Assembly (NCBI GenBank): GCA_003054695.1 | Contig: QAZA01000011.1 | Coordinates: forward strand, 310,001-374,000 | DNA length: 64,000 nucleotides | Direction of reading: 5' to 3' | From: Verrucomicrobia bacterium LW23 | GTDB lineage: Bacteria; Verrucomicrobiota; Verrucomicrobiia; Methylacidiphilales; UBA1321 | Part shown: positions 38,185 through 46,898 of the stretch, one piece after another | Layout of the letters: each line of letters begins with the position of its first letter | How positions within the stretch are numbered: position 1 is the first letter of the stretch | The notes under the pieces: model-generated | What the model saw: only the letters and a program-made list of their open reading frames with translations | The model's database searches: none | Told to the model about the DNA's origin: nothing | Program-made: the position numbers and the translations under genes

Positions 38185-38853
38185 CTACGCCTTCAGCGTG
38201 GAGCGCAGGATATCTTCGATATCCGTGGCGATGATGCGGCGTATGAGCGGATGCGGGACGCGGTAGGTGACGTAGTCGGCCAGGCGTCGCATCTCGCGTT
38301 CGTTTTTGATGGGGAGGACGAGGACTTCGTCTTCCACGCCGTTTTCGACAATATCCTTGCCTACGTTGCCGAGAAATCGGCCGGCCAGGCGGCGCACTTT
38401 GCCGACGAACGTGGTGTCATTCTCCGCCTGGGCGCGCAGCGTTTGCTCGGCCAGCACCGCAATCTGGGTGATGGTGTTGTTCTGCACGTCCTCCGCGGCG
38501 CTGCGCATGGCGCGCTCCAGCACCAGGACGCTGAGGTTGATGGGCTGGCGAAAGTCGGCGGACTCGTAGTCTTTATCCATAAAGACGACGAGGTAGTGGT
38601 TGGTGGCAAACAGGCGGGTGTAGATCGCAAAGCGGTCGTACACCAGGCGAAACTCCTGGGTCAGCACGCCGCTGTTCCAGCTCAGCGTGGCAATCTGGTA
38701 CAGCTGGTTGGCGATGCGCTTGAGGACATCGTTGCCGTAGTTGGGAGGCACATCGCGCGTGACGATGCCGAGAAACTGGTCGAATACAAACGCGGCCTGC
38801 ACGCCGTGCAGGGACGTTACTTTGCGGATCGCGTCGTCAAGTTTGGTTGCCAT
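38185..38853 (-). CDS. roadblock/LC7-like protein
   Basis: The 222-residue protein begins with about 110 residues that look like a roadblock/LC7 fold (VTSLHGVQAAFVFDQFLGIV onward), followed by a helical region with an amphipathic segment RRLAGRFLGNVGKDIVENG. Roadblock proteins are small regulators of Ras-like GTPases such as MglA. No GTPase gene is present in the window. It follows the DUF4388-type gene by 83 bp on the same strand, and the two may act together. The fold assignment is by eye. Confidence 0.55.
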   Translation of the reverse strand: MATKLDDAIRKVTSLHGVQAAFVFDQFLGIVTRDVPPNYGNDVLKRIANQLYQIATLSWNSGVLTQEFRLVYDRFAIYTRLFATNHYLVVFMDKDYESADFRQPINLSVLVLERAMRSAAEDVQNNTITQIAVLAEQTLRAQAENDTTFVGKVRRLAGRFLGNVGKDIVENGVEDEVLVLPIKNEREMRRLADYVTYRVPHPLIRRIIATDIEDILRSTLKA

Positions 38854-38936
38854 GTCCTTAAATGCTCAAGCTCCACTTTTCCCTGCTGTTGCCATTGCTG
38901 ATTGCGTTTGCCTCTCGGCTTTGGTTGCGCTCGCGG

Positions 38937-39590
38937 CTAGTCCCGCCCGCTGGCGTACTGGCAGGACGCCTCGAAGTCGTCCATGCCTACCTCGTGCCGG
39001 CGCAGTACGCCGATGAACACGCTCTCCTGCTTGAAGGTGACCAGGTGAAACCGGTCCGTGCTGATGGTGAATTTGTCCAGCTTGCCCAGGCCGAGAGTCT
39101 CGCCGATGACCTTGGACTTTTGCAGAAAGTCCTCCAGCCAGTCGGTCGCCTCGGCGGGCACTTCCTCGTCCTCCCAAATGGACTTGTGGCGGCCATTCTC
39201 CAGCGTGATGATTTTGGTGACGCCCGGGACCGTCTTGAAGTGATCGTACGCGGTGTTCTCCGGCGCGGAGCGCTTGGAGATGGTGCGGGTGTTAATGACC
39301 GGCAGGCGCCCGCTGGAGGTGGGCTGCACGCCGGGGTTGAGGAGCACTTCCATGCTGTCCCACAAGCTGCGCTTGATGCCCAGGGGCAGGGGGGCCACGG
39401 TGTGTTCGGAGAGGTCCCAGATAAGAATCTGCGCCATGGCGTCCTTCCCCCATAGCGCGGCGTAGTTCGCCTCGATGAGTTCTCCGTCCTTAAAGTACAG
39501 GAAGCCCGCCTCGCCGTTCACGTCCTGAACAGTGAGCATGCAGTCCCCCTGAGGCACACATTCGTCGCGGATGATCTCCTCAAGATTCAT
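38937..39590 (-). CDS. DUF4388-like regulatory protein
   Basis: The 217-residue protein starts with MLTVQDVNGEAGFLYFKDGE and then LIEANYAALWGKDAMAQILI, a pattern typical of DUF4388 (PatA-like N-terminal) domains in bacterial signalling proteins. The second half (about 120-217) has another alpha/beta module, with GVTKIITLENGRHKSIWEDE and DRFHLVTFKQESVFIGVLRR, that could be roadblock-like. It is the upstream gene of a pair with 38185-38853 and divergent from 39675. The role is probably regulatory. Confidence 0.6.
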   Translation of the reverse strand: MNLEEIIRDECVPQGDCMLTVQDVNGEAGFLYFKDGELIEANYAALWGKDAMAQILIWDLSEHTVAPLPLGIKRSLWDSMEVLLNPGVQPTSSGRLPVINTRTISKRSAPENTAYDHFKTVPGVTKIITLENGRHKSIWEDEEVPAEATDWLEDFLQKSKVIGETLGLGKLDKFTISTDRFHLVTFKQESVFIGVLRRHEVGMDDFEASCQYASGRD

Positions 39591-39674
39591 AAGTGACCAA
39601 TAGCAGAAATTTATGTGGAAAACAAAGGGAAAGTTGGCGCTTGCACCAGCGAGCGCGAACGGGATAATGGCAAC

Positions 39675-40229
39675 ATGACGCGATTTCAAGCAGGCATAGC
39701 CGCATTCTGGGTGATCGTGCTGGGGTTGTTTTTCTGGCAGATTTATACGGCGCCATCGCCCCCGCCGCCCTCTGCGGTGCCCAAAGTGCGGCAGTCGCAG
39801 CCCTTTCAGTCGTCCCTGCCGGTGCCGCAAAAGCCGCCGAATATCTACTTTTCTGATATGGCCGTACTGGCGGATACTCCCGACCAGTACCACCACACTC
39901 TACAGTTTCGCCTGGTAAACGCCAGCGAGGATACGGCGATAAAGAATATCGTGATTAAGGTGCAACCCTACCGCAGGGGCTTTATGGGCAGTCAGGACGA
40001 CGGTCTCCCGATTACCCCCGAAGACCCGCTGTATACCCAGACGGAGATTGTGACAGGCGGCATGCTGAAGCCGGGCGAGAACCGGCTGTTTCGCCTGGAG
40101 GTGCGCAAGGAGCAGGATCGTTTCCCCGGCGTAGCCTTTGACCCCAGTCAGTACAGCTGGGAGATGGTGCCGTGGCCGAAACAGCCCGCAGCCTCCACGA
40201 ATAGTGCGCCGGCACCCGCGCAGCCGTAG
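39675..40229 (+). CDS. membrane-anchored hypothetical protein
   Basis: The 184-residue protein has one N-terminal transmembrane helix (about 7-25), a proline-rich spacer, then a beta-rich outer domain with NIYFSDMAVLADTPDQYHHT and LRLVNASEDT-like text. KNIVIKVQPYRRGF and the GGMLKPGENRLFRLEVRKE part suggest an immunoglobulin-like or DUF-type fold. It is divergent from the DUF4388 gene with 84 bp between the starts. No family recognised. Confidence 0.6.
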   Translation: MTRFQAGIAAFWVIVLGLFFWQIYTAPSPPPPSAVPKVRQSQPFQSSLPVPQKPPNIYFSDMAVLADTPDQYHHTLQFRLVNASEDTAIKNIVIKVQPYRRGFMGSQDDGLPITPEDPLYTQTEIVTGGMLKPGENRLFRLEVRKEQDRFPGVAFDPSQYSWEMVPWPKQPAASTNSAPAPAQP

Positions 40230-40499
40230 AGGCAAACTCGGAAGACTTTCTGCGGTTGAACCGCCTGATAGATCGACTCGGCATCGCGCTTCCTTCAGTT
40301 GCGGCATATGCGTAGCGGTAATGTCTTGTGCCGCGCGGCATGCACGTGGCAAAATCGGTGGTCTTAGCAGTGAAACCGGCGCAATCGGGGCCGGTTCGTC
40401 CGTGCATTCTGCAGTGGCGCAGGTTGTTTTGCTGCGCCGGCAACCCGTCGTTTCACGCACCCTGCACCTCGCACCCTGCACTTCAAGGGGGATATCTCC

Positions 40500-41024
40500 A
40501 TGACGCTCTATCGCACAGGTCAGGCCGCGCTTATCGCGCTGGCGGCGGCGGCCGCCTTTCATATCGCCACGTACTACCCCTCGCTGCCGGCCGTGGTGCC
40601 CACCAAATTTGCGTTTGATGGCAGCGTTACCAGCACCATGTCGCGCGAGTGGTTTGCCGGCGTGTACGGGGGCTCCGTGTTGCTGCTGCTGGTGGTGTTT
40701 CTGGGCACGGGCCTGCTGATTCGCAACATCCCTGCCTCGGCCATCAATATGCCCAACCGCGGCTACTGGCTGGCGCCGGAGCGCAGCGACGCCACGCGCG
40801 ACTGGCTGGCCGCCTGGCAAACCTGGTTTGGCGTCGCCACGATGCTCTTCGTCATTGCCATGATGCATGTGGTGATGATGTACCAACTGCGCCAGATAGC
40901 CCACGTCAACACGTGGTTCTACCCCATCATAGGCCTCTACGTGCTGGCCGGCCTGGCATACGCGGCCCTCTTCGCCCGCTTCTTCCGCCCCGTCCCCACC
41001 GATGGTAGCGCGCCGGCCGCATAA
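40500..41024 (+). CDS. DUF1648-domain membrane protein
   Basis: The 174-residue protein has four hydrophobic helices. Near the N-terminus, YYPSLPAVVPTKFAFDGSVT is the DUF1648 signature (short alpha/beta region between helices 1 and 2), as in SdpI-like proteins. The function of DUF1648 proteins is poorly defined; some relate to immunity against a secreted toxin. An AAGGGGG stretch lies about 10 nt before the ATG. It is a single gene. The 270-bp gap upstream (40230-40499) shows no gene. Confidence 0.8.
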   Translation: MTLYRTGQAALIALAAAAAFHIATYYPSLPAVVPTKFAFDGSVTSTMSREWFAGVYGGSVLLLLVVFLGTGLLIRNIPASAINMPNRGYWLAPERSDATRDWLAAWQTWFGVATMLFVIAMMHVVMMYQLRQIAHVNTWFYPIIGLYVLAGLAYAALFARFFRPVPTDGSAPAA

Positions 41025-41214
41025 GCCACACGTTGTTAAAGGGTTAAGCGCGGATCATCCAAGTACAGAGGGCGAAGGGATAAGCAGTAAGGGCCGGGTA
41101 GAAAGGACCGGATCTGGAAAACGATCCCTCAAACCCATCCTCCACCCTTTCGTCCCCTCCACAAAAATCGATTGCCCGGGCGGCCAACTGGCGACAGTAT
41201 AGGCGGCAACCTCC

Positions 41215-41832
41215 ATGAACACCGCCTTCTACATCCTGGCATGCGGCGCCGTGGCGTCGGCGGCGTGTGCGGTGCGGTCGCCTAACGTGGTATACGCCAT
41301 CCTTAGCCTGATGGCTTTCTTTGTCTCCGTTGCAGGGTTGTATGTGCTTCTGATGGCGGAGTTTATCGCGGCGGCGCAGGTGCTGGTATATGTCGGGCCG
41401 GTGGTGGTGCTGCTCCTGTTCGCCCTTATGCTTACCCCCCATGTGCGCGGCCCCGGCGGCGCACCCGGCTGGGAGCGCATTGAATCGCGCGGCTGGATGT
41501 GGGGGGCCGCCGCCGCCGCCGGCATCCTCTTCGGCATCCTCATCCCCGCCGCCATGACCGCCGTACTACCCCAGCAACCCGCAGTGGATAAGCTGATGCC
41601 CAGCACCCGGCAAATCGGCAACAGCCTCATGCGCCCCTACACCCCCGCGCTGGAGCTCATGGCCGTCCTCCTCACCGCCGCCCTCATCGGCGCCGTCGTC
41701 ATCTCCACCCCCCGCACCCCGGACGAAGTGGAAGCCGAAGAAAAAGCCCGCCAGGGCCTCCCGCCGGATTCCGTCCCCCCGCCGCCCGGGAGAAGGCGGC
41801 GGGAATCGCGGAGCGCGGGTGGGAGCGGTTAG
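41215..41832 (+). CDS. nuoJ: NADH-quinone oxidoreductase subunit J-like protein
   Basis: The 205-residue protein has five transmembrane helices and the NuoJ signature regions: ILSLMAFFVSVAGLYVLLMA, AAAQVLVYVGPVVVLLLFAL and GNSLMRPYTPALELMAVLLT. NuoJ is part of the membrane arm of respiratory complex I. No other nuo gene is adjacent, which is unusual, since the 14 subunits normally form one operon. A basic, proline-rich tail follows the last helix. Confidence 0.9.
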   Translation: MNTAFYILACGAVASAACAVRSPNVVYAILSLMAFFVSVAGLYVLLMAEFIAAAQVLVYVGPVVVLLLFALMLTPHVRGPGGAPGWERIESRGWMWGAAAAAGILFGILIPAAMTAVLPQQPAVDKLMPSTRQIGNSLMRPYTPALELMAVLLTAALIGAVVISTPRTPDEVEAEEKARQGLPPDSVPPPPGRRRRESRSAGGSG

Positions 41833-41854
41833 CTGCCGGCAATGTCTCGGTGTC

Positions 41855-42137
41855 TCAAGGCGCTTGCTGCTGCCTGGGAATTCTTGCAATCACCTTGATC
41901 TCGAAAAGAAAGCCCGATAACCACGTCACTCCCACGGCAGTTACGTTGGGCAGCGGCTCGCGATACACGGTCTTCATTTTCTCTACAATAAACTCAAGAG
42001 ATTCCTCCGGCTTTACCAAAAACATGGTGCATGCCGGAAACGAAAAGCAGATCGCCCGACTGGATTGCCGGCGAGTACCCGTGCTGTTTGTAGAGAGCAT
42101 GAGGATTCCGGGGAAATACAGCGTTACGTGTCGTCAT
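41855..42137 (-). pseudogene. RidA/YjgF-family pseudogene
   Basis: Two frames on the reverse strand together resemble one RidA protein. From ATG 42137 a 47-residue frame reads NPHALYKQHGYSPAIQSGDL and LLFVSG, the RidA N-terminus, and then stops at 41994. The overlapping frame down to 41855 gives the C-terminus EESLEFIVEKM and TAVGVTWLSGFLFEIKVIAR. The middle 40-50 residues expected between them are missing. RidA proteins hydrolyse reactive enamines. The gene has an internal deletion plus a frameshift and borders a palindrome cluster. Confidence 0.8.
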
Positions 42138-42211
42138 ACGTTAGTCCAATTGGTCTAGATGCTGTCGACATTTGGCCTCCTCCTCCTTTATCCTCTGCTT
42201 AGAGGCTTATA

Positions 42212-42285
42212 TCCCCCACCTTAGAGCGAGACATCTGTGAAGCCGTACCGCAGTACCGAGGAGAATGTCTCGCTCTAAGGGGGAC
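42212..42285. repeat. long palindrome, type I, 'CTTAGAGCGAGACA' word
   Basis: Arms CCTTAGAGCGAGACA and TGTCTCGCTCTAAGG plus flanking C/G runs. It is next to the palindrome at 42311. Both are enclosed by a 13-bp inverted repeat, GCTGTCGACATTT (42161-42173) and AAATGTCGACAGC (42421-42433). They fill the 374-bp gap 42138-42511. Confidence 0.8.
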
Positions 42286-42310
42286 GTAAGGAAGGTTGAA
42301 CATCGTGGAA

Positions 42311-42415
42311 GCATCCCCTTGGCGAAACTTTCCGCCCTTGGCGATGTTATCTGAAGGTCCGTAGATCCAAGGCAGATAGTATCGCCAAGGACGGAAAATT
42401 TCGCCAAGGGGATGC
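42311..42415. repeat. long palindrome, type I, 'TTGGCGAAACTTTCCGCC' word (copy 1)
   Basis: Arms of 43 nt begin GCATCCCCTTGGCGAAAC and end with the complement GGGGATGC. The surrounding 154 bp (42285-42438) are almost identical to 59354-59507. Confidence 0.9.
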
Positions 42416-42511
42416 AGCGGAAATGTCGACAGCCTCTAACTCTCAACTTAGCACAACGCTTCGAAATTGCAGCCATGCTCCCATGAGCTGGGAATCCGCG
42501 CGTACTCCCCC

Positions 42512-43432
42512 TTACTGCGTCAGCCGCTGGTCATTCGCGCTTGGCTGCGGGGCGTTTAGCGTGGGCGACAAGGGTTGCGCCACATCCGTAACGCCGCCGG
42601 TGGCCTGGGCGGCGGCGGCGTGGTAGCGCAGGAAGTCGGCCTCCATGCTGCGGATGGTTTCCGTGGAGTCGCCGAAAGAGGCGCTGTCGATGGCGGTATG
42701 TGAGGCGAGGGGTACCTCCGCGGGGATGAGTCGCGCGTTGGCGCCGAGGACGTTGGCGTTCTCCTGGGCCAGCTCCAGCTCGGCGTCGATGCGCGCCAGG
42801 TCGCCGGCGATTTCGTCCTGCGTTTGTTTGCGCTCCAGCAGATTGGCCAGGCGTTGTTCGGCTATCTGCAGGGTGGCGACTTTGCTGGTTTGCAGCGCGG
42901 CGGAGAGGGTGCCGCTGCCCAGCTCGGCCTTAAGGGTGGCGATTTGCTGCTCCAGCTCCGCCTGGCCGGTAGTTGCGGACTGGGCGAGGTGGTGGCTGGC
43001 GACGACGAGTTTGAGGTACGTCCAGAGGAGCTTGTCCAGCGCCAGGCGGTTGGCCTCCAGCAGGTAGTTGTCGACCTTGTTCTCGCGCTGCGTCTCGATA
43101 ACGCGCTTGCACCGTTGCTCCACGCGAAAGTACTTGTCGCTAAGGCTGGCGGAGAGGCGGTTGATGAGCCGGCGCCGGGCCTCCTCCGGGCTGGGCGGGA
43201 GCGGGCGCGTTTTCTCGTTGGCAATGGCGTCGGTAATGGCCTGAAAGCGCGGGTTGGTGGCCAGCGCGTACAGATACATCACCTCCAGCCCGCCGCCAAT
43301 GGCGTAGAAGGAGGGATGCACAAAATACCCCAGTGCGCCCGCTGTAGCCAGGCCCAGCAGATTAAGCGGCACGCGTCCCAGGCCGGGAAGCTGCGGGCGG
43401 GCGAAGAACGCGGCGGTAATGTAGCGCAGCAT
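42512..43432 (-). CDS. membrane protein with coiled-coil domain
   Basis: The 306-residue protein starts MLRYITAAFFARPQLPGLGR, followed by two hydrophobic segments (about 24-60). A long coiled coil (about 95-270) includes LEANRLALDKLLWTYLKLVV and ERKQTQDEIAGDLARIDAEL. It lies 137 bp downstream of the PspA-like gene on the same strand, so it is likely a partner in membrane-stress response. ATG 43432 is chosen because hydrophobic sequence begins there. The family is not recognised. Confidence 0.65.
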   Translation of the reverse strand: MLRYITAAFFARPQLPGLGRVPLNLLGLATAGALGYFVHPSFYAIGGGLEVMYLYALATNPRFQAITDAIANEKTRPLPPSPEEARRRLINRLSASLSDKYFRVEQRCKRVIETQRENKVDNYLLEANRLALDKLLWTYLKLVVASHHLAQSATTGQAELEQQIATLKAELGSGTLSAALQTSKVATLQIAEQRLANLLERKQTQDEIAGDLARIDAELELAQENANVLGANARLIPAEVPLASHTAIDSASFGDSTETIRSMEADFLRYHAAAAQATGGVTDVAQPLSPTLNAPQPSANDQRLTQ

Positions 43433-43569
43433 CGTGATCGTGGGTCGACGTATCGGCGTGTCGGCGTTGCTGAGGCGGAGGCGGAAGGGGCCAGCCACCG
43501 CGCCCGCCTTCAATGGAGGCCTGCGGGCGCGGCGGCGGCGATGACATTGCAGGGTGGCTTACCGCAAGC

Positions 43570-44325
43570 TTACTGTGCCTGCGGGCCCATGGTCTTCTGC
43601 GCGCTCTCCGTGGTGGCGGGGGGCGTGGAGCTCAGGGGCTGGCCGTCGAGGGCGAGGCCTTCGGAGGCGGCAAAGTCGGCGAGGGCGGCGTCGGCCATGG
43701 CGCGCTGCTCTTCTTCCTTCATCGCAAAGTCGGTCATGTTCAGGCTGTCGCGGGCCACGCGGGCGCGGCCGGCGGCTTTCTGGCGGTCTTCCTCCACCAT
43801 CTCGTGCAAGCGGTTAAGGGTGTCGCCGGTGCCGCCGATCTGGGTGATCATGCCGCTGGCCATCTCGTTCAGCTCGGCGGTCGCCTTCTTGATTTTGAGG
43901 TCGGTCAGGCTGTTCTTGAGCGCATCAATTTTGCTTTGCGCCGCCTTGATGGAGACGTCGCGGGCGCGCACCAGCTCCTTATACGTGTTTTCGGCGCCGG
44001 CCAGCTGCTCGCGGTTCTCGGCCAGCTCGCGCTTCACCGTCTGCAGGCGCAGGGCAAACTGGCTGGCGGCGTCGCGGTTGTTGACACGCAGGCTGGCGGT
44101 GGTTTTGGCGGTAAGGTCGCGCTCATCCACCTCCAGCTTGCGCACCTGGGCCATCAGGCGCTCGCACAGGCCCGCGTGCTGGGCCAGGCCCTGATTGTAC
44201 TGGGCAATCTGTTTGCGCAGATTCTCTTTTTCCACTTCCAGCAAAGCTTCGGGATTCTGCCGCTCAAGCCCGGAAATAAACAGGCTGAAAAAACCGCTAA
44301 TGAGATTGCCCAGTCGTCGAAACAT
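43570..44325 (-). CDS. PspA/IM30-like protein
   Basis: The 251-residue protein begins MFRRLGNLISGFFSLFISGL, an amphipathic N-terminal helix as in PspA/IM30 (ESCRT-III superfamily). A long helical hairpin follows, including LEVEKENLRKQIAQYNQGLA and KRELAENREQLAGAENTYKE. These proteins coat and repair the inner membrane under stress. No pspF/pspBC genes are present, but a coiled-coil membrane protein follows in the same transcript. ATG 44325 directly precedes the amphipathic helix. Confidence 0.85.
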   Translation of the reverse strand: MFRRLGNLISGFFSLFISGLERQNPEALLEVEKENLRKQIAQYNQGLAQHAGLCERLMAQVRKLEVDERDLTAKTTASLRVNNRDAASQFALRLQTVKRELAENREQLAGAENTYKELVRARDVSIKAAQSKIDALKNSLTDLKIKKATAELNEMASGMITQIGGTGDTLNRLHEMVEEDRQKAAGRARVARDSLNMTDFAMKEEEQRAMADAALADFAASEGLALDGQPLSSTPPATTESAQKTMGPQAQ

Positions 44326-44541
44326 AGGTATGCGGAAGTGAAGTTTATTGAATGAGTAGATGTAAGTTGGGAAGGGGACGCCAGTACGTCCGCCCCCAGT
44401 GTGGGGAAAGACGCAGCACCCGCCCTTCTTTGCGCAGAAACCCAAAAACTACCGACCTGCGCGCCTGCCTAAGCTTATACGCGTATGTGGCGCTGTCCAC
44501 TACGGAATGCAATTTAGCGTGGGGCGGGACAGGGGGACGCG

Positions 44542-44847
44542 TTACGCCGCCCGGCGCAGGATGGAGTTCCTGATCTCCTCCCCTTTCTCTGCGGTAGCGA
44601 CGTCCAACTCGTAGCTCTTCTGCAGATTGAGCCAAAACTTCGCCGATACGCCTAGCCATTGTTCCAGGCGTAACGCTGTGTCCGCAGTCATCGCACGTTT
44701 GCCCTGCAGCAATTGGTAGATCCTGTTTGGCGGCACATGCAATTCTCTTGCCAGCTGGACGGGTGTCATTTTGAGTTCCACGAGTTCGTCAGCCAACACT
44801 GAACCAGGATGAATGGGATAGACAGGTCGTCGCTCTGCAGTGTTCAT
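44542..44847 (-). CDS. higA: HigA-type antitoxin
   Basis: The 101-residue protein has the HigA signature near the start (YPIHPGSVLADELVELKMT), then an XRE-type helix-turn-helix (TPVQLARELHVPPNRIYQLL) and the ending LEQWLGVSAKFWLNLQKSYE. It binds and neutralises the HigB toxin and represses its own operon. It starts at ATG 44847 with a clear ribosome binding site (AAAGGAGT), 13 bp after higB. The longer frame upstream overlaps higB and is not used. Confidence 0.95.
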   Translation of the reverse strand: MNTAERRPVYPIHPGSVLADELVELKMTPVQLARELHVPPNRIYQLLQGKRAMTADTALRLEQWLGVSAKFWLNLQKSYELDVATAEKGEEIRNSILRRAA

Positions 44848-44860
44848 TACTGGTACTCCT

Positions 44861-45169
44861 TTAGTGATAGTCGACAATCTCGATGTTATAGGGTTCGGCT
44901 GCGCCATCCGGCCATTCAAAGCAAATTCGCCACTGCTGGTTGATCCGTATACTGAATTGGCCCCTTCGCGTGCCGCCTAAAGCCTCAAACCTGTTGCTTT
45001 GCAGTAGGGCAAGGTCATTCCGGCTGTCAGCATCTGTCAAGATTCTTAAACGCTTCTTTGCCTGTTGTTCAAATGCTTGGAATTCCTTGACGCGTTCTCC
45101 CAAAGCAAACCGCGCGGTTCGCTTGTCGCGATAGACCGGATGGATTAAACCGTCACCTGCATCAGGCAC
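44861..45169 (-). CDS. higB: HigB-type toxin (RelE superfamily)
   Basis: The 102-residue protein contains YRDKRTARFALGERVKEF, NRFEALGGTRRGQFSIRINQ and QWRICFEWPDG...IEIVDYH, the typical HigB/RelE ribosome-dependent mRNA interferase. It cleaves mRNA on the ribosome when freed from HigA. Gene order toxin-antitoxin is normal for higBA. GTG 45169 is the likely start, giving a few residues more than usual before the family sequence. Confidence 0.93.
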   Translation of the reverse strand: MPDAGDGLIHPVYRDKRTARFALGERVKEFQAFEQQAKKRLRILTDADSRNDLALLQSNRFEALGGTRRGQFSIRINQQWRICFEWPDGAAEPYNIEIVDYH

Positions 45170-45674
45170 AAACCTAAGCTATCGGCATTTACTCGTGACG
45201 TCAAGCGTCCAGAGCTGGCGGAGTGATCGCTGCTGCCCCCCATTCATATGGTTGCGAGTAAAATCTCCGCTCCCGCCCCCGTTCCTGCTTGCCTCCCGCG
45301 CAAAAGCGGTGCTGAATAAAGGCCGAAGTTGAGATTTACACCATAGCCGCCGAGGCCGAGCAAAACGCCGCACGCCATCGCGCGCCGCCTTCTCCGTGAT
45401 GACCCCGCCGCGCCGCATGAGCGCCGCTGGGACAGGGGAGGAGGCCAGCCGCCACCCGCGAACGCGCGCCCACGCTCCCTGCCACTGCCGCAAATCCCAA
45501 CGCCACCCCTTCCCCCTTTTCATCTCGCCGCGCGACATGCCGGCGGCCTCCGCTCTCCCGACTCCCCGCCACGCGCGGGGGCGCACCGGGCCAGCCGACC
45601 GCCCGCGCCCCGCACGCGGCACCCTAACTCCCGCCTCCACCCCCAACCCTAAAGAGGGCGGAGCACCCCCCCCT
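45170..45674. other. intergenic region upstream of glpX
   Basis: About 500 bp between the divergent higB and glpX genes. The higB operator is expected at the left end. The right half is C-rich with proline/arginine-rich translations in all frames and could be leader or a non-conserved N-terminus of GlpX. No separate gene is seen. Confidence 0.4.
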
Positions 45675-46748
45675 GTGAAACAACGCAGACTCGATCAGGA
45701 AAGCTATTACGACATCGAACGCATCATCGAATTCGATTTTGTTCGCGCAACGGAAGCCGGCGCCCTCAACTCCTTCCACTGGCTGGGCCGTGGCGAGAAA
45801 GAGCTGGGCGACGCCGCCGCGTGCGATGCCATCCGCGGCACGTTCGACATCATGTACATTTGCGGCGAAGTGGTTATCGGCGAAGGCATTAAGGATAACG
45901 CGCCCGGCATCTTTAAAGGCGAGCACCTGGGCCAGTGGCTGCCCAACGCCCCGCGGTTCGACATTGCGCTGGACCCCGTGGACGGCACCACCAACCTGGC
46001 CAAGGGCCTGCCCAATTCCATCAGCGTCATCGCCGCCGCCTCGCCGGAGCCCGGAATCGACGTGGCCCTGCAGGACATCCCCGCGTTTTACATGACGAAG
46101 CTGGCCTACGGCCCCAAGGTCAAACAGCACGCGCAAAAGACGGGGATCGACTGCCTGAAGCTGAACGACCCGATTGACGAGTCGCTCCCCTACATCGCCC
46201 GCGTGCTGCGCAAACGGCTGCAGGATCTGATTGTATGCGTGCTGGATCGCCCGCGCCATAAAGCACTTGTGGAGAAAGTGCGCGATCTCGGCTGCTCCCT
46301 GCGCATGATCAGCGACGGCGACATCTCCGCTGCCATCGCGCCCAGCCTGCCGGACAGCGGCATCGACGTGTATATCGGCATCGGCGGCTCACCCGAGGCC
46401 GTGCTGGCCGCGGCGGCGATCAAGTGCCTGGGCGGCGAGATTCAGGCCCAGATGTGGCCGCGCGACGACGCGGAGAAGGAAGAGCTGATTGCCAACGGCT
46501 ACGGCGAGGAACTGAACCGCGTGTACTACAGCGACGACCTGGCCAAGGGCAAAAACATCATCTTCTGCGCCACAGGCATCAGCGACAGCCCGCTCATACC
46601 TGGCATCAAACACCAGGGCAACACCGCCATTACGCAGAGCATTTTGATGCGCGCCCGCCACAAAACCATCCGCTACATCCGCACCCATCACAACCTCTCG
46701 GAGAAGACCATCCGCCTGCGGTCCTCGAAGAAGGAGCACTACCTGTAA
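45675..46748 (+). CDS. glpX: fructose-1,6-bisphosphatase, class II
   Basis: The 357-residue enzyme dephosphorylates fructose-1,6-bisphosphate in gluconeogenesis. It has DPVDGTT at 100-106 (metal and substrate binding), MISDGDISAAI, GIGGSPEAVLAAAAIKCLGG and GEVVIGEGIKDNAPG of the GlpX family. The start is uncertain. GTG 45675 places the protein in line with homologues (KQRRLDQES...). The frame is also open to an ATG at 45537 and further up through low-complexity sequence. It is a single gene. Confidence 0.93.
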   Translation: MKQRRLDQESYYDIERIIEFDFVRATEAGALNSFHWLGRGEKELGDAAACDAIRGTFDIMYICGEVVIGEGIKDNAPGIFKGEHLGQWLPNAPRFDIALDPVDGTTNLAKGLPNSISVIAAASPEPGIDVALQDIPAFYMTKLAYGPKVKQHAQKTGIDCLKLNDPIDESLPYIARVLRKRLQDLIVCVLDRPRHKALVEKVRDLGCSLRMISDGDISAAIAPSLPDSGIDVYIGIGGSPEAVLAAAAIKCLGGEIQAQMWPRDDAEKEELIANGYGEELNRVYYSDDLAKGKNIIFCATGISDSPLIPGIKHQGNTAITQSILMRARHKTIRYIRTHHNLSEKTIRLRSSKKEHYL

Positions 46749-46898
46749 GGTACTGGCATGCGCAGGGCCGGCGGGCTAACGCCGCCGGCCATGTTCGGCT
46801 GGCCTTGTCCCGGTGGCGGCATTTTGCCGGCCAACATGGCAGGCTCACCGTCGCCACGCTGCAGGGCCGAGGCCAGGGCCAGGGTTCACGCTGGGCGG

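Noticed and set aside
44345-44659. Reverse frame overlapping the higA end
   Set aside because: It overlaps higA in another frame and has no conserved features.
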